Below, piece by piece: positions 31,051 through 42,300 of a stretch of DNA of 64,000 nt (the stretch's first letter is position 1; each line of letters begins with the position of its first letter). Location: the NCBI GenBank assembly GCA_944548615.1, contig OX155960.1:8614029-8678028 (forward strand), in the 5' to 3' direction. The stretch is from Micropterix aruncella. Taxonomy: Eukaryota > Arthropoda > Insecta > Lepidoptera > Micropterigidae. Both the position numbers and the translations under genes were made by a program. The notes under the pieces are model-generated. The model searched no databases. It was given only the letters and a program-made list of their open reading frames with translations, and had not been told where the DNA came from.

Positions 31051-31288
31051 CTGTTTAGATTAACAAAGCGTTGGAATTATAGTATGGGAGATATTTAGTT
31101 AGGCATTTTAAAAAAAAACAAATGGATTTTTCAAAATTAGAGATGTATTTTTTAAAGAAATACAATTAGTTGACCAGGAGGCAAGCAGTGACATGAAATG
31201 CTTTGTCTTTTAATTTTTACAGAAGGTCGTTCAGATTAGCTTGGGTTCGAGTTAGGCTCTGCTGTATGACTGTCTATAGTCTGTCCGA

Positions 31289-31396
31289 ACAGAGTAGCCC
31301 ATATTGCGCGCTCCCGGGTCTTATCCACTAGGGTTAGCGTCCGCCATAAGACCCGTAAGTGCAAGGGAGTGCGCAATATGCGCTACTCCGTTCCTA
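31289..31396. repeat. Imperfect foldback, ~38-48-bp arms
   Basis: GAACAGAGTAGCCCATATTG... pairs with a right arm ending ...CAATATGCGCTACTCCGTTC; GGGTCTTAT and ATAAGACCC close the loop. It is GC-richer than its surroundings. Confidence 0.8.
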
Positions 31397-31445
31397 AGTT
31401 GTAGAACTCCACGTGCCAGGAGCGTTCGGACACGGTATAATATTA

Positions 31446-32316
31446 TGTTGGGAGTACAAATTAGTTCGTTCCATTTTTTTTGTTGTCGAAAATGCATTTA
31501 TTTCAGAACAAAATCAGTGAACAGTTTAATCATATTATTGTCCATCGCCGGCTACTAGTTTTTTCCACCTCCAGCAATTTTCGAATTCCATCTCGAAAAA
31601 ATGTCATCTTTTGGGTTGGGTTGGGTTGATTCTAGCTACGATCCAATTTTTGATATCTGCTAAAAGTGAATCGATGATCTGCCAAATCAGGCTGCATCCG
31701 TTGTAACAACCAGTAATCAGCAGGAGCAATGTCCGTAGAATTCGGCGGGGTGGAGTACATCACAGTTGAGGGCTTTTCTAAATATTTTTTACGACTCATG
31801 AGGCCGAGCGTTGTACGTTGTCATGCAGAAGAATAACTTTGTCATGTCTGCTCGTATTCCGGACGTTTTTCTCCCAAAACCCGGCTCAAACTAATTAATT
31901 TTAGCCTACACTGATCGCCCGTAATGGAATTGCCAGGTTTTAGCAGCTCATAGTTCTTCTTGCTCTTGATCTTGTCTTCTGAAGTCACCATTATTGAAAT
32001 GTTAAAACTATTCCCTACATGATTTATCAGTTGGAGCAGTGTCACCATAAACTTCCACAAGCATTCAATGCGCCTCAGCTGCACTTTTCTTCCAATTGAA
32101 GCAGAAAACTAAACTCTCCCGCAAAACACAAAATTTGACATATTCAACACAGCACAAAACAAGTTTTCTGTATGGAACCCAAGGCGATATAAACTGAACA
32201 TTATTGATGGACGTCTAACCTCTCTGAAACCACTGATATCAGCTGTCACTATGAAACATTTATAACAGCCAGAGCCATCTTTTGAAAACGAAACAAACTA
32301 ATTTTTACTCCCAATA
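31446..32316 (-). mobile_element. Degenerate mariner (maT-like), minus strand
   Basis: Ends TTGGGAGTACAAATTAGTTC (31448) and, in reverse, TTGGGAGTAAAAATTAGTTT (ending about 32316) form inverted termini. The minus strand encodes mariner blocks YELLKPGNSITGDQ, ALGEKRPE-like SRVLGEKRPEYEQTR, STDIAPADYWLLQRMQPDLAD and a frameshifted WRWKKLVAGDGQYFD-like end. The N-terminus is missing and several stops are present. Confidence 0.75.
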
Positions 32317-32323
32317 TTTAGCA

Positions 32324-32990
32324 GCGTAAGGCTGATGTGTGTATATCAAATGTCCAGTTTATTCTTAAAGCTGTTAACACTAACCCAGACAACACTAATC
32401 ACTTCCTCTGGCAATGGATTCCAAGCATCCGCTACAGGATTGGTTAAAAAGTGTTTCCTTGAGTACGATTCTGCAATTGCTTTATTTTGGTTCAACAAGT
32501 GTCCACGCAGTTGCTTGTTGATATTCATGGTATACATGTTGGCGAGGCCGGGCGCACTATAGTAACTGTGAAGCATTTTGATGCTGTTTCTATTAGATGT
32601 CATCGCTACCTAAGTTCCTCTAATGTTGTAAGACGGAGCTCTTTCAGTCGTGCTTTGTACGGTTTGCTCGTCAGTGATAGCACCAACTTCGTCGCTCTTC
32701 TCCAACTCTCCCAGGTGCTCTAAGAATCGTAGGAACAGTTTGACGTATCAGACGCTTTGTGGGTTTCGGGGTTTTGTTTTTTTTTTGTACATGTGCATAC
32801 TTGGACGTACGTGATACGGGTTGTTGAGTTCGGGTGATAATATAGCGGCCGTATTACATATGTTGGTATAGGTAGGGCGGCTAAGTAGGAACTCTAGGTA
32901 TTTTGCCGGAAAAGACGTTAACTTTATTCTTAGGTCTGGTTCAATTCCCAATCGGTTTCTATATTTATTTTTTAGAAACATGAGTGTCGG
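32324..32990 (-). mobile_element. CR1-like LINE 3' end (reverse)
   Basis: The minus strand ends RGHLLNQNKA, RKHFLTNPVADAWNPLPEEVISV and VNSFKNKLD, the canonical CR1 C-terminus. The 3' end lies at 'tagcagcg' (about 32324). The 5' part up to 32990 shares 'cgggtgataatatagcggcc' with 17.8 and 42.4 kb. It includes an unoccupied version of the MITE site at 44.3 kb ('tttattcTTAAag', about 32350-32362). Confidence 0.75.
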
Positions 32991-33543
32991 AAACCCTGCT
33001 TCACACTTATAGGTTCAACAAAAGGAATTAGCTCTTAATCGCTCGTTCAGAATGTGTTGTTATGAATCTTATCACTTGTTCTACTAAAGCTGGGTACTCT
33101 TGAAGACAAGATCGAATCTGTCAATCAATCAAGTGCCTATGGCCAATCAGACATCACCACGTTTCAAGCACTGCTGGCTCAGCAGACACCTTCTCACACT
33201 TGGGATAGTGGTTGAATACACATGCATCCAGTATAGAAAAAAAAGGTAAATAATTGTTAAAAAATGGTTTCGAGTGCATAACATTATTTTATTCAAGCAG
33301 TGTTTTTGTACAAAAACTTGAATATGCATTAGAAATACTCGTATATGCATTCTTAATATACAATAAAATTAGATCGCACTGTGACTAAACAATAATTTCA
33401 TAATACTCCCTATTACGTTCCATACAAATAAAAAAACATCAAAATTAAACACAACAATTATACAGAATATATTATTTCTCTGTGTATAAATCAGATTATA
33501 TAGTAATATATAAATGCTAAAAATCACAACTTTTACGGAATAT
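32991..33543. other. AT-rich intergenic stretch
   Basis: No recognised gene or repeat. Confidence 0.4.
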
Positions 33544-33551
33544 ATAGAAAC

Positions 33552-34090
33552 TAGGGATGCAACGATTATTGATTTACCGATTATGATTATATCGAAAGAT
33601 AATAAAATAAAATCACCGATTATTGTCACCTGAAATGATTCATTCAACCTGCATAAAACTGAAAACGACTGCCGCAAGGTAGATGGCTTCCATGTCGTAT
33701 TTATTATTCATATCTACATAGGGAATCTAACTATATGTACGTCTTATTAGCCTAGTTTTTACCAGACATTTTGTAAAATAAAACTGTTTTATTTATTCAA
33801 GTTTAAATAGGTACTTGCTTAAGGGTTGACATGTATTTAAAATTAACAATAGAAAGATTTTTAATCAAAAAATATACCTTTCGTAAGTTATCATGTAAAA
33901 TAGTGTATTTATTAAATCACTCTGGATAAGTCAGCTGTAAGTCATTCTTCATCTTCCTTGTTTCCTTGCAACGTTATTTCCTCTGCGATAATCGTTAAAT
34001 AACCAGGGCAACAATCGACGATTCCGATTATTCGGGAAAAGATCAATGATCGTGGATTAATTGTCTTAGCAGTAATCGGTTGCATCCCTT
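33552..34090. mobile_element. hAT-type MITE (539 bp) with exact 8-bp TSD
   Basis: Ends TAGGGATGCAACGATTA and, in reverse, AAGGGATGCAACCGATTA. Flanked by identical atagaaac at 33544-33551 and 34091-34098. The interior is AT-rich with repeated ACCGATTAT-type motifs and no intact gene. Confidence 0.88.
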
Positions 34091-34427
34091 ATAGAAACAC
34101 TCTTTGGAAAGAGTATTTTGTTCGAATGGCTGAAAACGTGCATCTATCTACTTGTAAAACAAAAACACTTGATTTTTCGTAACATTTTTTTATACTGATT
34201 AGTCTGTATTTGTTAACAAGTTTATTTTAAATTTAATTTATAAGCAGTAACTGATTGCAATTTACGAGGTAACTCGGGGTCGTCGTTTTGAGAGCGAATG
34301 ATAATTTGAATTAAAATCCAATCGTAAGTCTTTGGTAAGTAATTTGTAGCTCGATATAAAGGCAAAACCTAGAAGCGGATTTAGGCGATGGAGAGTTCTT
34401 GTTGGTTTGGAATTGAATCTCAGATTA

Positions 34428-34997
34428 TACGGGGTTGTGCAGAGATATAGGAAATTTTGAACGTTCAGATTGGCAACACTGTAGTGGCGGAAGTTGTTCG
34501 TTCGGAACCGATGCGTAGTCGTTGTGAACGGGCGGCTATTTAGTAATCATGGAGCAATGGAAAGGTGCGGAACGTGCTATCACTATGAGAGCATTTTACA
34601 AGCATGATGTGACTGCTGCACAAAGGGTATTTTGACAGCATTATCAGCTAGGAAGTCTTGCGATTACAACGTAATTTGAATTGTAATTTTGGAGGAACTG
34701 GTTCAGCCTTGAAAAAGAAGCCTCCAGGTGGCGTTTGAACTATACATCCTCAGAGAACACTGCAGCTGTTCGAGTTTCTATCAAGAGAAACCCTCGCCGC
34801 TTCGTTCGACAACATGCATCTGCGCTAGAGATTGAACTGCACGAATTAAAGGTAATGAAAACATAATGCACGAATTAACAAAAACATAAACGGCATACTG
34901 TATACATGCAATTTCATCAATAAAATATGTTTTTCCTGCGTTTATTCGTGCAAATTATGTTACTACAAAATTTCCCCTTTCCCTGCGCAACTCTGTA
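34428..34997 (+). mobile_element. Deleted Tc1/mariner-like element with DUF4817-type N-terminus
   Basis: Inverted ends TACGGGGTTGTGCAGAGATA and TACAGAGTTGCGCAGGGAAA (reverse) are flanked by TA. From an ATG at 34550 the + strand reads MEQWKGAERAITMRAFYKHD-VTAAQRVF and, after frameshifts, ALKKKPPGG, IRTPENTAAVRVSIKRNPRR and QHASALE. This is the helix-turn-helix region of an insect transposase family often annotated as DUF4817. The catalytic half is absent. Confidence 0.78.
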
Positions 34998-36149
34998 TAT
35001 CCTCCCTAAAAAGCCGTAATATTACGAGTGACATTTTTCCGATTTTACAGGAGAATTATTGATAACTTTTGGCCCTTACAATCTAGGCATTGTAATACTG
35101 TAACTGTGGTGCAGGCGACAAAAAACTAACCATCTAAGGTACATGCGTTGTTTGTCATGTCCCTTACAATAACCCAGTCATTCAAAAGTAAAATTTGTGG
35201 TGGTTAATGTAATATCTGTGTCATCCAATCAACTCGGCCAGATCCAGATAGGTATATTTCACAGTAGGATTAAATGTCTGTTAATAAGAGTTACATAATA
35301 AATATTAATGTCATTACATGTATGCAATATTTGATAAGTAAAATTATTAGTGTATTTTAAAATTTATTAGTCGAAGCAGTAAAATAAGCATATTATTTTG
35401 TTGAAAAATAGGATATAGCGAGTTTCGATATTCACATTTGGATCTGATGGGTTTTGTTAATGAAGCCTAGGATCTGAACTGCATTTGCTACTAACTTCAG
35501 GCTGTGACAACACCAAGAAGAGTTATATATTCGCCATTAAGCACCATGACAGTTTTTCGATGATTCCTTTGCTTTAATTGGTCGGTACAGATATGGAGAT
35601 GTTTGAAAACCGTTTGTAATAAATGTAATGGAGTTTGAAATTTAACTCTGTTTTTTTTTTCAATTATTATCTTTGAATCTGGCGTTGTTTCAAGGGAACA
35701 TAGAACTCAAGTAATACAACACCATAAACAAAAATGTTTGTTATTTAAAAAGTGGATCTGGCAAAGTTTGAAATTAGACGACATATTTAACGGGTAGTAT
35801 TTGTCAAATGACAGAATATTTTGCTTACCTATATTACGTATTCCAGCAAGATTGTAAAAAAAAGTGATTTTCATTCTATCGCTTGCAATATTCTAGCTTT
35901 AAAGGGTCGATATGAGTTCTAGTTAATATTTTTAATTGTTGAAAGGAGGTCCAGCCCCTATTCTTTCACCTCGTTGAGTAGCTTTCGAGACTAGAAAAGT
36001 TAAAAATCAGGTAAGAAAGTCCCATCGCCTGAAACCGCCGCGTATCTATTACGTTCAATACTTCTTACATAAAGGTAAATAATAAGAGTTATACGATGAC
36101 CGAAATGCACCGTGGCTTTGCGGAGTCATCGAGCGGAATGCCATGGGAA
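34998..36149. other. Intergenic sequence between the PDI side and the TOM1 3' end
   Basis: No gene recognised. It should contain the TOM1 3' UTR on its right side. Confidence 0.45.
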
Positions 36150-36338
36150 TCACAGGGCGAACATGGAGTCGTGTTTGTCGTTGTCGATCTGCCGGTGTCT
36201 CTGGGGAGTTTGGTTGTGCGAGTTGGCAGTGCGCGCCGGCGAAACGGACGGCAGAGTCTCTGCGGCCGCCGCTCTCTCCGCCAGGAATTTGTCAAAGTCG
36301 CTGCTCGTCACACTTTCAACGCCGCCATTTTGCTCCGC
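36150..36338 (-). CDS. TOM1: TOM1 terminal exon
   Basis: Acceptor TTCCAG; 62 codons from [20 protein letters not shown] to DSMFAL and TGA (36150-36152). Several open frames on the opposite strand here are shadows. Confidence 0.93.
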   Translation of the reverse strand, partial: AEQNGGVESVTSSDFDKFLAERAAAAETLPSVSPARTANSHNQTPQRHRQIDNDKHDSMFAL

Positions 36339-39300
36339 CTGGAAGTCGATGAAAAGGTATAATATTTACTTATTTATTTATTTATAAGGCAAAACACACA
36401 ATTTTATATCTAACTACTATCATGGATATTATTTAGATAGCTCAATGCCATAGTACGTTTTGGCACCTTTCTAGGCTAACCAATTATATAGTTATATAGT
36501 TCCCAATTATAGTTAACCTATTATATAGTACCTCAGCTTCAATAAAGTACAAATGTCCGGCTCTGAATGTGGTTGGGTTACATACTGAAGTTACATACTT
36601 AGATTATTTTTTAAATACTAAAAAAACTATACTATTATGTAGGGTATATTTCAAGGGATATATTTCAGACAAGAAACTGATATTTTCATCCTTAAGCAGG
36701 CAGCAATATATTTTTCAGGATTTAAAAGTGGATCTAAAAGTTTTTTCTATGAGGGATTTTCTAATGCTCTGAATGGCCCTAATGTGGATGATTACCATTG
36801 TTTTTATAGGGTATCCGACTCAATGACATAGTACGTTTTGGCAACCTTTCTACGCCAGCGACATGCAGGTGGCGCTGATAGCATTGTATGGCAAAACTAA
36901 TAGCAATTTATTAGGCCATCATAATAATGATAATGAATGGTTTTGTTTAAAAAGGAATGATTGATTATAACTGAATAATTTAACTAATAATAACAATAAT
37001 AGCATTCAATTATTAGTGCCATCTATCGCATTTATTTATAGGCTGATTACATTACAGAAATAATACGGAGACATATAATGTCATCTATTACTCTATCTGA
37101 ACATGAAAGTGTGTAATTATTATGCATTGAATCCTGTATACCAAATAAAAACTTTATATCTTTATGTAAATAATATTAGAATAATAAGAGCAAATCCGTC
37201 TGTTATTATATTATTTTATTTCTAGATAGGATACCGTATTGGCGTGTTTAGAACGTCATCTACAAAGTGCCGACATACTGCTATAACTCGAACGCCGCCA
37301 TATTGAACACAAGAGATAATTATTCAATGTTTGGAACTATGGAGTGCCATTTACAAGTTGCGTTCTTAATACAATTCTAGCTGCCAAATCGTAGTACCGC
37401 ATTGAGCAATCTAATACTCTATATAAACAATAGTAATGTTTAGAAAATGTGTGGTTGCAAGATACGCTTTTCTGCTTCCTGCGAAAGCCCACTATCTCCT
37501 ACAAAAGCAGCCATTTTATATGACAATTGACAGATTCACTTTGTAATGTACATAATTATATGTCGCTATATAGGAGTAGGTGAGTGATAAAGTGTATATT
37601 AAATAGAGTGTAGACATTATAAGTGCAAATGACATAACTAAAAAAAAACCCTAGTTAAAATCAAGGACAGTGCATCTAAATCTTAACACATCACTTTTTT
37701 CTGCAGAGGCACAGTATACCGAGGGAACAGTAGAGGCACTCTCAAGCAATAGGGGATTGCGGGGTAGGGTGCGAGGGAAGTGAGCAGAGGGGTACGTCTC
37801 GATGAACGCCTTTGGTTAGCGTTACGCGCGTGTGAAGGTCGACAAATTTCTAAAAACATTTGAACATCTGCGTTGGCGGAGTAGTAGACATGTGGCGGCC
37901 ATATCTGAGCCCTCAGACTCGTGACTTGGCTCGCCTCGTTTTCAATTTTGTTCTAAGAGACGCTACTGTCAGGTATACTGTGGCGGATGGTTGATTGACT
38001 AGCGGTGAAACTGAGGGAAGACATCATACCCCATAACAATTGTTGGGTAGGATATCAAATATTTAGGCATGTTTGTCAAATATTTAGACAAGCATTTGGA
38101 TAGAGGTCTCACAGACAAAATCAAAAATAAAAAGACTCAATTAAATGCTAAGTTCGAAAGTATGAACTGGTTTATAGGACATGTCTTTCCTTGAAAACAA
38201 GCTGATAGTTTATAAGGTGATCCTTAAACCGGTGGATACGTCTGGTGTATTCTGAATTCATATCACTTCTTAATTCCAATAATTCATGTTTCATTCTCTC
38301 CCTTTATTAAGTACGTACCTAAGTACCTGTATTACTGCAAGAGCAATATCTATGGTCGAAAATTTTAGTACAAATTGAGTGCGTGTTTACAACACTCTGT
38401 GATTGCTCACTCTATCCGTGACAGCGAAAAAATAGAATATAGTATAGAATAACTTTATTGTGTTATAAAAACATAACTTAATGAATATTATAAACAAAAC
38501 TTAGACTGGTTTTATAAAAAAGACGATTTATGCACAAATGGCGGACTTATCGCTATAGCGATATCTTACAGTCAACCATTGATGTAATACCAAACATGAA
38601 GTCAACCAAAAATGTAATAGTCTTTCTTACAAGTGCCATGTACATCAGGAAGCATTATCGGGATCTGTACCAGCATCTGGGATATCTACCCATCAGCGGA
38701 ACAGCTAAGGAAGACCAGGAAGAAGCGGTGCTTCAAGGTACCTCTTTTATAATTCCTGATTTTATCCACACTTGGCTGTCCAGCTCTTACCAGCCCTTGC
38801 CAAAATGTACAGTCCGCCGCCTGATGTTCAGGACATCAATCAATTGGAATGGTGGACCTATGGCATTAAACTATGGCGAGTATAAGCACAACTGGCGAGT
38901 CCCAACGCAGAGATCCTTCAATGATACCAAAAAAAAATCCTGAGGCCCATAGCAAACTCCCCAAAATACAATAAGCATCTATCTAGCAAGGTTGACTTTC
39001 ATACTTAAATGATTTTGGGGAAATTGAAACTATATACTATTTTAAAAATAATAATACTGCATGATTTATGATCATCACACTAAAGAACTAAAACAATCTA
39101 ATAAAACATTTAACTTTAACAATACCTTTTCAGCTTCAAGCCATGCAGCGATTTCGTCAAATTCTCGCGCGTCACCTTCCAACGCCTGCAAGCAATACGG
39201 CAAGACAAATAAAAGCAATGAACATTGACTACACAACGTAGGGAGTCGTGATTACATTACATTACAGAATAACATTACGGAATCAACATTACAGAATAAA

Positions 39301-42300
39301 CATAATAAAATCGTGCAATGTAAGATATTTTGTTAAGGTACCTGAGCTTGCGCCGGAGGCTGACCTGTCGTGATTCGAGACTGTTGCAAAGCTGCCAAGC
39401 CTGCATGCCCCTGCTCGGGTTCTAGATTATCGGCGTAGGAGCTGCCGCTATTTAAAATACAAATATTTATATTATAAATCTTAATATTTATATGTATTGC
39501 CGTAACAGACATAATGAAGAATGTAGCACAAATAAAATTACTTATTAATTTTAAAAGTGACAACCCTAGTGTTTTGGGCGATGCAACGCATCTGTACACA
39601 TTTATTTCTGCGAGCTGTTTACTCATCTGTCATGACTCAGCACCGAATGTCGACATGCCAAGCAGAGGGAGATTAGAAAACGTTTGTTAAAAATGTTAAA
39701 AACATACCCAGATTTTGTTGATTCGTATGTCAAATTTCGAGACTGTGCAAACATATCAAAATCATCTTCTTTATTTTGCCCATTTTTCAAACCTAAAAAA
39801 AAGAGATAATCATTAAATACTTAGCCACGGAAGACTGAAGATTCGATGGCCGTGCAAGATAGACGGAGATAGAATGAAAGTAAAAATGGCTTCTCTCATG
39901 CTCTTAAATAGCCCAGGTCACAAAGTTACAGCGTTTTGTGGAATAAAATATATTATTTTATTGGCGATTCTGCCAGAAAATAAACTAAAGCGCCAGGTGA
40001 AATTCGATGCGGAATGGATGATTCGATTTTACTGGATTCAGCATGTAAGAGACCAGTACACAGCTCACTGTAAAATATATAATTACGAGTTTTCTGTTGG
40101 ATATGGCGGTGATAACGAAGGTGTGCGCCATGCAAAGTCGATGTTACATCAACCAAATTCGGAAGCATCTAATAGCACATAAAAAAACGTATTTTTTGCC
40201 ATGAAAGGTTTCTCAAAAAAAGACATCGATATTGCCGCTGCTGATTGTCATTGCTACCATACCATATATCACTCAATTAGGTGGAACGTTAGAATGTTCT
40301 TTGCCTTTAAAGCCATCCCACACAAACTGTATCTTGGGGGTGCGGAGAGTACTGTCAGACCAATAGTTGGCACGAGCCACTGAGCGGAGTAATTACTTTG
40401 TGAATAATATATATTTTTTAAATTGTTGTTTGGGGCTTTTCTACGGTCTTTATGAGCCTTGTAACACTGCGTCCATTGCTGATCTATTGTGTTCGCCACC
40501 TGCTATAGTTCTGCGCTAAGCCTCGTGTCATTTAAGAACCGCAACAGGCTTTTGGCGCCAGATTGTTTTACCTCCTTAGGTTGGAGGTAATGACCACACA
40601 AGTGGGTGTATCTTTTACACATCAGCGGGCCACACTCGCACATGAGGTGCAGGGGAGTTTCCTCTGCCTCTTAGCAGAACTTGCACATTTTCGATTCCCA
40701 GAGCTTGAGGTTGTACATGTGTTTATTAAGGCCACAATGACCCGTCAGCGCCCTCACCAGTATGCGTAGATAGTTCCTATTTAGCGATAAGGCCTTACGG
40801 GCGTTCCCTTTGCTCCCGTCTTAGCAAGTTAATTTGTGAATAACAGCAAGGACTTTGACATGGTGTTAAAAATACCGTCCTTGATCTAAGGCCGCCTTAC
40901 AGCCAGCTAGAATATCTCTACCTGTACAAGGGGTGTTGCTACAAAGAATACATGAACTATCCTCTGAATAGCTTTAACGAGCGAGGTTACAGGGGTCTGA
41001 AAGTGTATGCTGAAAGGCATTTAAATAAAATTTCAGCATCTCTGGCGTCTAGTCATACAACACGTTATCTTCCAGTGGTGCATCGAAGGAGGTAAGCAAA
41101 GATCCGTGACTGTTGTCCAGTCATTCTGGCATTGAAGGCTAACAGAGTGAGCCATGCTGTTTTTATCGTAGTCTGCGGAGACGAGTAAAGAAACAAAAGA
41201 GATAACCCTCTTGCGAGGACAAGAGGGATTTCTTCAGGTCCACATGGCTGTGATGCCATTCACCAGACCAGTGTCATTCTGGCTGATTCTAGCACTTTTT
41301 GTGGAAGTCTATGCGGGCTTGTAGATAGATCATTTGATCCACCACATCCATTTACTAAGTGCTTCGATGTTGCCGGATCCTTAGAATTGAAATGTAACAT
41401 AGAATAAATGATACATGCGGGAAACTAAAGTTCGGGGAACAATCAATCAAGATTTCAATGTATCTGAGTTTAAATGATAAAATTCTGGTTTTTAGGAGAC
41501 CCCCTAATTTCTACTATAGAAACCTATCTTAAATATGGCTTTTAAAATAAAAGGGACTACACAGCTTCGTTTTGACAGAAAAGAAACTACTTACTTAATC
41601 CACCTACATTCGGAAGGTCATCGCTCAAATCGATCAAAGCATCATCTGTTGTTTTCGCACCTAAAAAAATTGTAAATTATGTTTAGGGTTGTCAAATTTT
41701 CGTAATGGGCTTCATCTGCACCGCATAGTAAGGCACAGTAATACTTTATGGCAGTTATAATTAAGAAATTTATTGTGATAACTAATAATGTTTTTTTTAA
41801 TTGATTTATTTACAAAAAATTAAAATTTAGGAATTATTTTTACAGAACGATTTTATGACACTCCTAACTAGGCAGTGCCTATTCCAAGGAAAACAGCAAA
41901 TTTATGAAGATGTTAAGAAATTGTTATTGTTATACAAAAAAAAACAAGATAACTATTAAAAATTGGAATAATCATTAAATAATAAAAGTAGTAATCATTA
42001 TAATATAAATTTAGGTACAAAATATTGTTATAAAAATAAAAAGCTGATTCACTCTTGTTTATATATGGGCAATTTATATTGTTAGATATAAAGGTGCGTA
42101 AATTGTGTGTGTGTATAGGTTTAAATAAAACATTTGTGTAATAGGTTTAAGTAAAACATATATTTGTTGAATTTCCAGCTACTGAGAAAATAAACTCGCG
42201 CGTCTTTGTTGTTTTAATACCTTTGGGTTACTATTCAAAAAGTAGGTAAAAAATTGTTGTTTTTTTTTTAAAATTAGCTTTCTTAATAACAATATACTAG

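Noticed and set aside
36096..36387. Three overlapping + strand frames of 69-91 aa
   Set aside because: They lie opposite the TOM1 terminal exon, whose minus-strand frame matches the family and has proper splice sites.
38530..38943. 137-aa + frame in a TOM1 intron
   Set aside because: No recognisable domain; next to LINE debris. Neither strand gives a convincing protein, so not annotated as a gene.
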